Source: Streptomyces himastatinicus ATCC 53653 (GTDB lineage: Bacteria; Actinomycetota; Actinomycetes; Streptomycetales; Streptomycetaceae). From it: a DNA stretch of 60,260 nucleotides. The translations under genes were made by a program, and so were the position numbers. The DNA is taken from the NCBI RefSeq assembly GCF_000158915.1, contig NZ_GG657754.1:751745-812004 (forward strand). The letters are read 5' to 3'. Positions 48,933 to 57,479 of this stretch are shown here, piece after piece. Numbering within the stretch: position 1 is the stretch's first letter; every line of letters begins with the position of its first letter. The notes below the pieces were generated by a model that searched no databases, had not been told where the DNA came from, and worked only from the letters and a program-made list of their open reading frames with translations.

Positions 48933-50239
48933 GCGGCACGCGCAGTGCAGCAGCTAGCAGCCCGGGTACGGCTGGTCTCCGCAGTGAAGCGGGCTCGCTT
49001 CCGCCAGGTGAAGCCGGGCATGCCGAGCGCCCGGCGCTGGATCCAGCCGCCGCGCGGGCGGCGATGGTCGCCCAGCTGGAGGAGCAAGGAGTGCTGGGGC
49101 CGGGTCTTGTCCGCGACGCCCTGATGGTGCTGCCCCGCGAGGTGCTGATGCCGCAGGCGTACGTACGGCGCAGCGCCCCCGGAGAGAAGCCGCCGCGGTG
49201 GGACCTGTTGGACTGGGCCGCGCCGCAGGACCGTCCTGAGCTGCTGGAGGTGCTGTACGGCGGGGACAGTGTGCTCGTTCAGCATGACGGGGAGCCGCTC
49301 CTCGGCCGGGCGCGCGGGTCCCGGTCAGGGGCGTCGATCACGTCGATGTCCACCGTGATGAGCGTGACCGCCGCGTTGCTGGAGGAGCTGGATCTGCGTC
49401 CCGGTCAGCGGGTGCTGGACGTGGGCACCGGTGTGGGGGTGACCGCCGCGGTGGCCTGCCAGGTCTGCGGTGACCAGGGAGTGGTCACCCTCGACCGGGA
49501 CCGGCACCTCACCGACGCGGCAGCGGTACGGCTGGCCGACCTCGGCTTCCGGCCGCAGGTGGTGTGCGGGTCGGGCGAAGTGGGGCTTCCGGGGCGGGTG
49601 TTCGACCGGATCTTCGTTTCGTTCACGGCGGAGCGCGTGCCAGTAGCCCTCGTCGAGCAGCTCGCCCCTGGAGGCAAGCTGCTCGTACACGTGACGACCG
49701 CGTCACCATCGTGGCCCGCCCTCGCCGTCGTCGAGCGAACCGCCGACGTGCAGCTCCAAGCGGGGCTGCGGGCCGTGGAATTTGCCCACCGGGCCGGGTA
49801 CGGCATGGAGCGGATCTTCCTCGACGAGAAGTTCCGGCAGCGCATCGCCACCGCGCCGGGCACGCGGACGCACCGGAGCACGCTGGCCCCGCCTGCGGAC
49901 ACCGATCGGGGCCTGTGGCTGGCGGCCGACCATCTCCTCGGCGGCGGCCTGGTACGGGACTTCGGCGCCGAGCATCTGGTGATCGGAGCGCCCGGCTGCG
50001 GGTCGTGGCTGCGCGTGGAGCCGGTGGCCCACCGGGTCTGGACGGTCATCACCCACGGACCGCGCGACATCTGGCAGGAGATCCAGGCTCTCGCCGGGCG
50101 GTGGCGGGCAGCAGGCTCTCCCGACCGTTATCACCTTTCCCTTGATCCGGACGGTGGGCAGCGGGCCGCATCGCAATGCGGCCGCCTGTCCTGGGAGCTT
50201 CCCGTCCTCCGCCCGACCGATGAGGGAGCCGCCTCGTGA
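48929..50239 (+). CDS. SAM-dependent methyltransferase, protein-L-isoaspartate O-methyltransferase-like
   Basis: The 436-aa product starts at ATG 48929 with GGAGGGAAC upstream, overlapping the HIT stop. An N-terminal PCMT-like helix region (RAAMVAQLEEQGVLGPGLVR, DALMVLPREVLMPQAY) and SITSMSTVMSV precede the SAM motif VLDVGTGVGVTAAVA (about residue 160) and the acidic loop LDRDRHLT. A long C-terminal extension (RTHRSTLAPP to LSWELPVL) is typical of the actinobacterial branch that includes modification enzymes for peptides. No FxLD-like or other precursor peptide is seen beside it. It is the only gene of the old MFS-NUDIX-HIT-MT-NUDIX operon that is still intact. Its ancestral promoter was upstream and is now cut off by element 1. 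Confidence 0.83.
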   Translation: MSGTRSAAASSPGTAGLRSEAGSLPPGEAGHAERPALDPAAARAAMVAQLEEQGVLGPGLVRDALMVLPREVLMPQAYVRRSAPGEKPPRWDLLDWAAPQDRPELLEVLYGGDSVLVQHDGEPLLGRARGSRSGASITSMSTVMSVTAALLEELDLRPGQRVLDVGTGVGVTAAVACQVCGDQGVVTLDRDRHLTDAAAVRLADLGFRPQVVCGSGEVGLPGRVFDRIFVSFTAERVPVALVEQLAPGGKLLVHVTTASPSWPALAVVERTADVQLQAGLRAVEFAHRAGYGMERIFLDEKFRQRIATAPGTRTHRSTLAPPADTDRGLWLAADHLLGGGLVRDFGAEHLVIGAPGCGSWLRVEPVAHRVWTVITHGPRDIWQEIQALAGRWRAAGSPDRYHLSLDPDGGQRAASQCGRLSWELPVLRPTDEGAAS

Positions 50240-50508
50240 CCAATCCCGACGTACCCCTTCCGAGCCCCTCTCCGGAGCAGGCGCCCGTGTCCGCGGCCTC
50301 GGCCACCGACGCGGTCGGGCCGCCGGATGCCTTCGGGCGACCGCCGGTCCGCGCGGCCAGCGTGGTGGAGAAGGGGCGTCCGACTCCGCAGGCGGTGTTC
50401 GGCGCGTGTGCGGTCGTCACCGACGCCGCCAACCGCGTGCTGCTCGGGCGTTCCACGCGTGGCGTGTGGGAGCTAACTGGAGTACGGGCGGGTTCCCTGA
50501 AGGGCTGA
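50236..50508 (+). pseudogene. NUDIX hydrolase B, 5' fragment (interrupted by element 2)
   Basis: It starts at GTG 50236 (overlapping the methyltransferase stop) with a proline-rich lead, then AVFGACAVVTDAANRVLLGR and STRGVWEL, after which foreign codons (TGVRAGSLKG, stop) follow. The expected continuation PGGRIETGESAQAAAVRELA is found at 57140. The gene was therefore cut just before the conserved PGG of the NUDIX box. Confidence 0.82.
50487..50500. repeat. Terminal inverted repeat, left end of element 2
   Basis: GGCGGGTTCCCTGA matches the reverse complement of 57119-57132 at 13 of 14 positions. It starts about 11 bases inside the NUDIX junction. Confidence 0.65.
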
Positions 50509-50621
50509 TCGGCGCGTCGTTCCATTTCAGCTGGCAGGAGGCTCGATGGGCTCGATTAGCGGCCTCTCCGGATGTTGGGCCGTTCTCCTGAATTTCAGGA
50601 CTCACTGCAGTAATTTCAACG

Positions 50622-51810
50622 TCTATGGCAGATCCCGGGACGCGCGTGCTCTCCCTCGTACCGCCTCCCAGCGAACCGTCGGCCGCAGAGGTGAGTCGCT
50701 GGGAGGCGAGCCGGGGCTGAGCGATGTGCTGTTGCTGCAGCGCCGGTACGCAGGCGGGGCGGACGAGGAAGACGAGCAGCTGTTCTTCATGGACGCGCTG
50801 GTCGAGTACCAGTGGGCGCGAGATGTGGCGGGCCTGGCGTCTTCCACCCTGGACGGGCTGACGAAGCCAGTGATCGAGGTGTGCGACCACTACGGTGTCG
50901 TACCGTGGCGGCTGACGCCGCGCCACGTCGACGGCTACTTCGCCGGGGTCGGCAAACGCCAGGCCCGACGGTGCGATCGAAGCTGAACCGGATCGACCAC
51001 TTCTTCGCATTCCTGGAGCAGCGCTACGCGCACGAGATCTTCCAGCGGTTCGGGGCGGCGGTCGAGTCGCCGGTCGATCCGTTCAACCGACACGCACACC
51101 GCGGTGACTTCGGCCTGCGAGTGCCACCGTCGGCCCGGGCGGTCAACGAGTTCTTCGCCGGTTGGCGGCGGGAGCTGGCGCACGCCCGCAAGGAGGCGGT
51201 GGCGTGCAGGGACTACGTGATGGCGAAGTTGATCTACATCTCCGGGGTACGGGCTTCGGAGCTGTGCCAGATGCGCATGAAGGACCTCCACTGGGAGGCC
51301 GGCGACTTCGGGCGGTTCCTCGTCCAGGGCAAAGGAGCCCGAGGGTCGGGGCCGCGACAGCGCGAGGCGTTCCTGTTCGCCGAGGGGCGTGAGTTGCTGT
51401 GGTGGTACGTGGAGGAAGTCCGCGGGTTGTTCTCGGACGACCCGGAGCACCCTGAGTCGCCGGTGTGGCCCTCGGAGCGCCTGGCACGAGATCTTGGGGG
51501 CATGCCGAATCCTGTCGGCCCGGCGGTGACGACGTCGACGCTACGGAAGGCGCTGGCGAGAGCCTCGGAGGCTCACCTGGCAGGTCCGGTCGAGCGGATC
51601 TTTCCTCATCTGCTTCGGCATGCTTGTGCCACACACCGTTACGAGGCGGGGATGTCGCTGTGGGAGGTGCAGAAGTTGCTCGGTCATGACTGGACGACGA
51701 CCACGGTTCGGTACATTTTGTCCGCTCAGAGCGATCCAGAGATGGCCAGCCGACGTTCGTCGGCTCGGGCCGCACAGCGACTGCGCGTGGACACGGGGGG
51801 TCTGTCGTGA
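50622..51810 (+). pseudogene. Tyrosine recombinase of element 2 (two frameshifts)
   Basis: Starting at ATG 50622 (MADPGTRVLSLVPPPSEPSA) the frame breaks at a G4 run near 50716, resumes with LSDVLLLQRRYAGGADEEDE and ALVEYQWARDVAGLASSTLD, breaks again near 50965 (C3 run after GKRQ), and resumes PTVRSKLNRIDHFFAFLEQR. The catalytic domain is complete: GVRASELCQMRMKDLHW (Arg), HLLRHACATHRYE (HxxR), LLGHDWTTTTVRYILS (His, Tyr). Each break is fixed by one added base in a homopolymer, so this is either two sequencing slips in an intact integrase or real decay. It overlaps the next gene (GTGA). Confidence 0.8.
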
Positions 51811-52142
51811 AGTGGAACCTGCGGTGGGCGGCGGCCAACCGAGGCATCTGGAGGCCCAGTGATCTGATGCCCGTGTTCAAAGAAGTCGGCTTCAATCCGT
51901 CGGTGTCGAAGGTCTCCGCGCTCTGGTCGGGCACACCGGTAACGGTGCGGTTGGATGACCTGGACCTGATCTGCGCTGCTCTTCAGTGCACGGTCGCCGA
52001 TCTGCTCGTCGCCGAACCTGTAGCCGGGGAAACGCCGGTGGCCCAGGACGAGGGGCTCGCGACGGCTGCGGGTGAGTCGCCCAGGCCGGTTCCGCGCCGG
52101 TCCACCGGGGCGGGGCGGCCCAGGTCGCTCCCACCGAATTGA
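51807..52142 (+). CDS. Small Xre/Cro-like helix-turn-helix protein
   Basis: This 111-aa protein begins MKWNLRWAAANRGIWRPSDL and continues MPVFKEVGFNPSVSKVSALW, VTVRLDDLDLICAALQCTVA and DLLV, a compact Cro-type helix-turn-helix. The last 35 residues are a low-complexity Pro/Arg tail. It starts in the recombinase stop codon and is followed two bases later by the next GTG, so the three genes form one transcript. It is likely the repressor or directionality factor of element 2. Confidence 0.78.
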   Translation: MKWNLRWAAANRGIWRPSDLMPVFKEVGFNPSVSKVSALWSGTPVTVRLDDLDLICAALQCTVADLLVAEPVAGETPVAQDEGLATAAGESPRPVPRRSTGAGRPRSLPPN

Positions 52143-52143
52143 G

Positions 52144-54426
52144 GTGACCCCAAGACGAAAGCGCCTGCCCTCGCTGGGGCAGTGCGCCGGCTGCCTCGGC
52201 TGGGGGCTGCGGGTCCAGTCACCGTTCTGCTCCCCCTGCCACCAGTGGCGCTCCAAACGGAACCACCCGGAGGGCCAGTGCAGACGGTGCAAGCGGCTGT
52301 GGCGCATCAACGACGAAGGCTTCTGCCGGGCGTGTGTCGTAGCTGTCACCGAGTACGACGCGGCCTGGTACTTCGAACCCGCACAGGCCGCAGAGCAGCC
52401 GACATGGACCCAGCTCGCGTTCTGTCTGCCCGCTTCCGTCCGTCGGCCTGCCCTGCCCACCGGTACCTACCGCCTGCAGACTGACGGCCGCTACCACGCA
52501 CCTGGCTGGGCACGCGCCCAGCGCCCCGCCCTCGTCGTGGACGACAAGCGGATCTGTCCGCAGGCAGTGCGTGGACAGGTGGCCCTGTTCCCTGCGCCGT
52601 ACCGGCTGTTGGAGCGTCACGCCATCGCGATCCGCGGCCGACTCCAGGGCGATCTGACTCGACTCAAACCACTGGTTGATGAAGTACAGGCCGAGCACCG
52701 CCTGGGGCGCAGCTGGCGCGTCAGTGCCATGGACGCGATGGCCCTTGCGCTGGCCGCCCGCGACGCAGCAGGCCAGGACCTGGTCGACGCCGTCATCCTT
52801 GACGCCCTGCCTCACCAACCTGCCGGAGTCACCAGGGTCCTGAACAAGGCCGGCCTGCTTGCCTCGGACCTGGACCACGCGGTGGCTGTCCTGCCGCACT
52901 CCCAGCGGCCCCGCTCCCAACCTCAGCCACGAAGCTGCGATCACTGCCTTTCGTGGGGCCGAAACCAGGTATGCGACGCCTGTAGACACTGGCGGCGCAA
53001 ATACGCTGACCAGCGGGGACGTTGCGGACGATGTGGCGCCGGGCCGCTTCCCCTGCAGAACGGACGGTGCCGCGACTGCACTCGACAACGCCTTCAACTG
53101 GGTCCTGACACCGATACCGGTACCTGGCGACAACTACGGTTTGCCGGACCATCCTTGGCAGGTGGCAGCGCGACCCGTCGCGACCTCCTCGCGGATCGCC
53201 CGGGGGTCAGTCCGCCAGTCGTACTTACTGGCCAGGCGACGATCTTCGAGGTCGAGCGGGACTGGCGCCCGCTGGCCGGAGCCCTGCTGCCAGCCCCGCT
53301 ACCTCCGGTGAAGGCCCTGCTGGCGGACTTCGCCCGGTACACCACCGAGAATCGCTGGAACCAGCAGGTCCACGAGCCCATGGCTCGGGTTCTACGAGTG
53401 GCCGCCACCTGGCTGGGTGCCGACACCGTCTTCCGCGAGGATGAGCTCCGGGCGCTGCACCGCGTGTTCGGCGGCAAGGGTCGCATTCGCGGGCTTGTCG
53501 CCTTCCTGGACCAACGCGAACAGCTCGTCCCCTCGCCCCCGCGGCGCAACCGCGACGAGGCATTCGTCCAGCGCACCATCGCCGCCTTCCCTCCACGAAT
53601 CAGCGACGAACTCGGCACGTGGGTCGGGGTTTTGCGCGGTGTCAGCAGGTCCCACCACCGCGTCACCGACTACGCCACCATGCGCCGCTACCTCATCTAC
53701 CTGGCCACACCACTTGCTGACTGGACCACCCGCTACACCACCTTGCGTCAGGTGACGGAGGCTGACATCACGGCCACTGTCACCGCGGTCAAAGGCCCAC
53801 GCGCCCACGAGCGCGCTGTGGCGGTCCGGTCGCTCTTTCGAGCTCTGAAACACGCCACCGTCTTCCTCGACCCCACTCGCGGCCTCCGCATCACCCGTCA
53901 GGAACTGTTGCCCACCACCCTGGCCCCCGGCCGGCCGGCCGGGCTCTTGGAGACCAGCTCCAACCCGGCTACCCGTCTGGTTCTCGCCTTGGTCGCCCTC
54001 CACGCAACAAGCGGCACCGACCTGCGCAACCTCGTCCTCTCCGATGTGCTGCTTACCCGACGGCAACTTTTGATCCGCCGCCCCCACGGCCGTCACGTCG
54101 TCCACCTCGACGACACCACAGCTGACCTGCTGCACGCCTGGCTCCGCTACCGTCACCGGCGTTGGCCACGCACCGTCAACTCACACCTCCTCGTCACTCA
54201 ACAGACCGTCAGCGCGACCGATCCTGTCTGCGCGGACTACGTCTACAGGCGCTTCGATCCCGCCGGTCTGACTCTGCGCGCTGTTCGCGCCGACAGAATC
54301 CTGGACGAGGCCCGCGAGTCCGAAGATCCCGTCCACCTCGTCCGTGTCTTCGGAATCTCCATCACCACTGCCATGAAGTACATCCACGCTGCCCACCCCC
54401 ACCGCGCCGGCCCTGTTCCTCACTGA
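52144..54426 (+). CDS. Zinc-ribbon plus recombinase-like protein of element 2
   Basis: This 760-aa product starts at GTG 52144 (VTPRRKRLPSLGQ), two bases after the previous stop. The N-terminus carries a row of CxxC pairs (QCAGC, FCSPC, QCRRC, FCRAC). A second similar row follows in the middle (SCDHC, VCDAC, RCGRC, RCRDC). The C-terminal third has a tyrosine-recombinase-like fold: YATMRRYLIYLATPLADWTT, ALHATSGTDLRNLVLSDVLL (first Arg), and HLVRVFGISITTAMKYIHAA with a Tyr at the end. The HxxR block is not evident, so catalysis is doubtful. It is probably a DNA-binding partner of the upstream recombinase. Confidence 0.75.
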   Translation: MTPRRKRLPSLGQCAGCLGWGLRVQSPFCSPCHQWRSKRNHPEGQCRRCKRLWRINDEGFCRACVVAVTEYDAAWYFEPAQAAEQPTWTQLAFCLPASVRRPALPTGTYRLQTDGRYHAPGWARAQRPALVVDDKRICPQAVRGQVALFPAPYRLLERHAIAIRGRLQGDLTRLKPLVDEVQAEHRLGRSWRVSAMDAMALALAARDAAGQDLVDAVILDALPHQPAGVTRVLNKAGLLASDLDHAVAVLPHSQRPRSQPQPRSCDHCLSWGRNQVCDACRHWRRKYADQRGRCGRCGAGPLPLQNGRCRDCTRQRLQLGPDTDTGTWRQLRFAGPSLAGGSATRRDLLADRPGVSPPVVLTGQATIFEVERDWRPLAGALLPAPLPPVKALLADFARYTTENRWNQQVHEPMARVLRVAATWLGADTVFREDELRALHRVFGGKGRIRGLVAFLDQREQLVPSPPRRNRDEAFVQRTIAAFPPRISDELGTWVGVLRGVSRSHHRVTDYATMRRYLIYLATPLADWTTRYTTLRQVTEADITATVTAVKGPRAHERAVAVRSLFRALKHATVFLDPTRGLRITRQELLPTTLAPGRPAGLLETSSNPATRLVLALVALHATSGTDLRNLVLSDVLLTRRQLLIRRPHGRHVVHLDDTTADLLHAWLRYRHRRWPRTVNSHLLVTQQTVSATDPVCADYVYRRFDPAGLTLRAVRADRILDEARESEDPVHLVRVFGISITTAMKYIHAAHPHRAGPVPH

Positions 54427-54494
54427 GGCAGACGGCCGCCCCCGGGAAGCACGTGCACCCCCAAACAGCGTCACTCCAGGACCCTGAGCTGCCT

Positions 54495-55289
54495 TCACGA
54501 TGGCGGCAGCTCAGTTTTGAGTCTCTCGGCAGGCACTCGCTCGATGCGGGTCCAGCCCCTCCAGCCCCGCTCCTCCAGAATCGCCAACAGCCGCGCGGCG
54601 TGCGGTGAGGACTCGACCATGGTTGAGTCCAGCAGGTCGACAAACTGATCGTCGATGCCGTCATCGGCATCGACCTCGCCGGCCTCCACAGCGCGAACCA
54701 TCAAGCGCTCCATGATGTCGGCGACCTCGACGATCCGCGGATCGTCGGCCGGCCAGTCGAGTGCCCCGCTGAGAAGGCTGTAGAGCTTCACCATCTCGGG
54801 GTCGTCCAGCTCCTCGTGCTTCTTGGCGATCACGGAGTCGATCGAATGCGGCACCTGGGCGGCGATCATGATCCAGGCGTCCCGCTCCATCTCGATGTAC
54901 CGCTCCTCAACGCCGAGACCGCGCAGCCGGTCGAGGTAGTCCACAACGCTCTGCGGGAGCGCCAGGTGCTCTCCGGCGGCGAGCCTGGCGAGTCGGCTGC
55001 GAGTGTTCTGCAGCCGCCGGATCTCGGCATGCAGGGCCTTGTCGATCTCCTGGACGCCGCCGGCGAACACCTCCGGGCCGGCGTCGAGGAGCTCCTGCAC
55101 CCGGGCCAGCGGGACGCCGGCGTCTGCGAGGGTGCGGATCCGGATCAGTCGCACGACCGCGACGGCGTCGTAGATCCGGTATCCGGACCGGTCGCGCTCG
55201 GGCTCCGGCAGCAACCCGATCCGGTGGTAGTGGCGTACCGCCCGCACCGTCACCCCGGCGTACGCCGCAAGCTGGCTGATGGTGAGCAT
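54495..55289 (-). CDS. MerR-family transcriptional regulator
   Basis: This 264-aa protein has an N-terminal MerR winged helix (MLTISQLAAYAGVTVRAVRH, YHRIGLLPEPERDRSGYRIY), a dimerisation coiled coil (IDKALHAEIRRLQNTRSRLA) and a C-terminal effector domain of about 140 residues. It is third on the minus strand after the ATPase and permease genes, with a 15-base gap, so it is co-transcribed with the exporter it likely controls. A matching operator is present ahead of the ATPase gene. It probably senses a drug-like ligand of the pump. Confidence 0.9.
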   Translation of the reverse strand: MLTISQLAAYAGVTVRAVRHYHRIGLLPEPERDRSGYRIYDAVAVVRLIRIRTLADAGVPLARVQELLDAGPEVFAGGVQEIDKALHAEIRRLQNTRSRLARLAAGEHLALPQSVVDYLDRLRGLGVEERYIEMERDAWIMIAAQVPHSIDSVIAKKHEELDDPEMVKLYSLLSGALDWPADDPRIVEVADIMERLMVRAVEAGEVDADDGIDDQFVDLLDSTMVESSPHAARLLAILEERGWRGWTRIERVPAERLKTELPPS

Positions 55290-55304
55290 GGGTCTCAGAC
55301 TGCC

Positions 55305-56066
55305 TCAGGCGATCTTCCGGCGATAGGCGGCCATCGCGAAGATGTACGCCACGACGAGGATGCCGACGCACCACGCGAGGGCGGTCCAGATGTCGTCACC
55401 GACCGGCTGCTGGGCGAACAGGTTGCGGATCGTGTTGACGATCGACGTCACCGGCTGATGTTCGGCGAACCAGCGCACCGGGCCGGGCATCGTCTTTGTG
55501 GGCACGAAGGCCGAACTGACGAACGGCAGGAAGATGAGAGGGTAGGCGAACGCGCCCGCTCCCTCGACCGACGACGCAGAGAGCCCGGGAATCACGGCGA
55601 GCCAGGTCAACGCCAGGGTGAACAAGAACAGGATGCCGGCGACCGCGAGCCATGCCGACACTCCTGCCCCGGAGCGGAAGCCCATGAGCACAGCGACGCC
55701 CACGACGAGCACGAGAGCGATCAGGTTGGCGACCAGAGAGGTGACGACATGGGCCCACAGCACACCCGACCGAGCGATCGGCATGGACTGGAATCGCTCG
55801 AAGATCCCGCTCTTCACATCGGTGAACAGCCGGTACGCGGTGTAGGAGATGCCTGAGGCGATGGTCATGAGCAGGATGCCGGGCAGCATGTAGTTCACAT
55901 ACGAAACCGACCCGGTATCGATGGCGCCGCCGAACACGTAGACGAACATCAGCATCATGGCGACCGGCGTGATGGCGGTCGTGATGATGGTGTCCATGCT
56001 GCGTGTGACATGGCGCAGGGTCCGCCCCGTGAGCGCGACAGTGTCGTTGAAGAAGTACGCGTTCAT
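55305..56066 (-). CDS. ABC-2 type transporter permease (DrrB-like)
   Basis: This 253-aa membrane protein has six hydrophobic segments (for example MDTIITTAITPVAMMLMFVY, YMLPGILLMTIASGISYTAY, LIALVLVVGVAVLMGF) and the ABC-2 motif FQSMPIARSGVLWAH. Its ATG overlaps the ATPase stop by four bases. It would form the channel of a drug or natural-product exporter together with the ATPase. Confidence 0.9.
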   Translation of the reverse strand: MNAYFFNDTVALTGRTLRHVTRSMDTIITTAITPVAMMLMFVYVFGGAIDTGSVSYVNYMLPGILLMTIASGISYTAYRLFTDVKSGIFERFQSMPIARSGVLWAHVVTSLVANLIALVLVVGVAVLMGFRSGAGVSAWLAVAGILFLFTLALTWLAVIPGLSASSVEGAGAFAYPLIFLPFVSSAFVPTKTMPGPVRWFAEHQPVTSIVNTIRNLFAQQPVGDDIWTALAWCVGILVVAYIFAMAAYRRKIA

Positions 56067-56872
56067 CCTCGTCCCCCAGTTGTCGTGCCAGTGACTTCGC
56101 TCTTGTCGATGCCCCCGATGACTGCGAGGAAGATCTCCTCGAGAGTCGGCTGCTTCTCGACGTACTCGACCTTGGCGGGCGGGAAGAGCTGCTTAAGCTC
56201 GGCGAGGGTGCCGTTCACGATGATCCGCCCCTGGTGGAGGATCGCGATCCGGTCGGCCAATTGCTCGGCCTCTTCCAGGTACTGCGTGGTGAGCAGCACC
56301 GTCGTTCCGTGGCCGGCGAGCTCCTTGACCGCATGCCACACCTCGATGCGCGCCTCGGGGTCGAGTCCGGCCGTCGGCTCGTCCAGGAAGATCACCGGCG
56401 AATTCCCGATGAGGCTCATCGCGATGTCCAGTCGGCGGCGCATCCCACCCGAGTACGTGGACACTCGCCGTGCGCCCGCCTCGCTCAGCGAGAAACGCCT
56501 GAGCAGGTCATCCGCGATCGCGCCCGGGTCCTTGAGGTGGCGCAGCCTGGCGACGAGGGCGAGGTTCTCCCGACCGCTGAGGATCTCGTCGACGGCCGCG
56601 AACTGTCCGGTGAGACTGATGGACTCCCGCACGTCCGCCGGGTGCGTGGCGACGTCGAAGCCATTGACGCTCGCCGTCCCCGCGTCGGCTTTCAGAAGTG
56701 TGGCGAGGATCCTCACGGTCGTGGTCTTGCCCGCCCCGTTGGAACCGAGCAGGGCAAAGATGCTGCCCGGCGCCACGTCGAAGTCCACACCGCGCAGCAC
56801 TTCGAGCTTCCCGTACGACTTCTTGAGACCTTGCACGCGAATCGCCGGACCGGCGATCGATTGGGCTGTCAT
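56063..56872 (-). CDS. ABC transporter ATP-binding protein (DrrA-like)
   Basis: This ATPase of about 269 aa has Walker A GSNGAGKTTTVRIL, the signature YSGGMRRRLDIAMSL, Walker B VIFLDEPTAGLD and the H-loop region TTQYLEEAEQL, followed by the short DrrA-type C-terminal domain. ATG 56872 lies nine bases after AGGAGG; ATG 56878 (two codons earlier) is only three bases from it and less likely. It energises export through the DrrB-like permease and heads the ATPase-permease-MerR operon. Confidence 0.92.
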   Translation of the reverse strand: MTAQSIAGPAIRVQGLKKSYGKLEVLRGVDFDVAPGSIFALLGSNGAGKTTTVRILATLLKADAGTASVNGFDVATHPADVRESISLTGQFAAVDEILSGRENLALVARLRHLKDPGAIADDLLRRFSLSEAGARRVSTYSGGMRRRLDIAMSLIGNSPVIFLDEPTAGLDPEARIEVWHAVKELAGHGTTVLLTTQYLEEAEQLADRIAILHQGRIIVNGTLAELKQLFPPAKVEYVEKQPTLEEIFLAVIGGIDKSEVTGTTTGGRG

Positions 56873-56940
56873 GGTCATCTGCCTCCTTCGTGGAGCTGTT
56901 CCAGGCGACTGCGCGGAAGCTCCTCCGGAAGGATGGAGGG

Positions 56941-56961
56941 TTGACCCAGCGTCAAGGTCAA
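56941..56961 (-). promoter_or_regulatory. MerR-type operator/promoter of the exporter operon
   Basis: The minus strand reads TTGACCTTGACGCTGGGTCA A, a TTGACC-N9-GGTCAA inverted repeat overlapping a -35 hexamer. This is the layout MerR activators use, binding between -35 and -10. It lies about 70 bases ahead of the ATPase start. Confidence 0.65.
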
Positions 56962-57118
56962 GCCCGCTCCGACCACGGCATCCAGATCGCCGGTCAGTCA
57001 GACACATCGCAGCGATGACGAACCGCTTCCCCCGAGCTCATTCGGCCGCGAACCCTCCATACTCATAGACTTCGGTGAACCACTCACGCGTGGGTTCGTG
57101 CGACTCCCCGGCCAGAAA

Positions 57119-57132
57119 TCAGCGAACCCGCC
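57119..57132. repeat. Terminal inverted repeat, right end of element 2
   Basis: TCAGCGAACCCGCC, counterpart of 50487-50500, ends about 7 bases before the resumed NUDIX codons. Confidence 0.65.
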
Positions 57133-57133
57133 T

Positions 57134-57361
57134 GCTTCGCCCGGCGGTCGGATCGAGACCGGCGAGTCGGCCCAGGCCGCGGCCGTACGGGAACTGGCCG
57201 AGGAGACTGGTCTGAAAGCCAGCCTCGACGACGCGCACCTGCTGACGATGCTCCACGACGACCGCGCCGATGACGGAGCGCGTTCGCACCTCCTGAGACT
57301 CGCCCAAGAGTCTCGAGCCCCTGCCGGTCTCCTGGAGAGAGAAAACCGCCGACTGTGTTAA
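57134..57361 (+). pseudogene. NUDIX hydrolase B, 3' fragment (truncated)
   Basis: The frame contains PGGRIETGESAQAAAVRELA and EETGLKASLDDAHLLTMLHD, which complete the NUDIX box left open at 50475 (GX5EX7REXXEEXG is intact across PGGRIE...EETG). After about 57300 the sequence no longer looks like NUDIX (QESRAPAGLLERENRRLC, stop), so the gene has also lost its C-terminal third. Confidence 0.75.
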
Positions 57362-57479
57362 CCGGACGTTAGCTCTCGGTCCGGAGTCTGTACGCCGCCC
57401 CCTGTCCGCACCGACGCTGCGTTGCGCGACGACCGCCTCAACGAGCGGCCGCCGCATACCGCTCGTATCAGGAGGCCCA

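Larger units (their letters stand above)
50476..57139. mobile_element. Integrative element 2 (about 6.7 kb) inserted in NUDIX hydrolase B
   Basis: The halves of a second NUDIX gene flank this segment (WEL at 50467-50475, PGGRIETGE from 57140). A 14-bp inverted repeat, GGCGGGTTC[C/G]CTGA, sits near both ends (50487-50500 and 57119-57132). Genes inside are a frameshifted tyrosine recombinase, an Xre-like protein and a zinc-ribbon recombinase-like protein at the left, and a MerR-regulated ABC exporter at the right. I see only GCT in common at the two junctions, so the exact ends are uncertain by a few bases. Confidence 0.75.

Noticed and set aside
48929..50508. Methyltransferase as part of an FxLD-type or other peptide-modification system
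   Set aside because: The methyltransferase branch is compatible, but no small precursor ORF with a recognisable core lies beside it and the neighbours are NUDIX/HIT genes.
50470..57145. Target-site duplication for element 2
   Set aside because: Only GCT is shared between the two junctions, which is too short to claim a duplication or attachment core.
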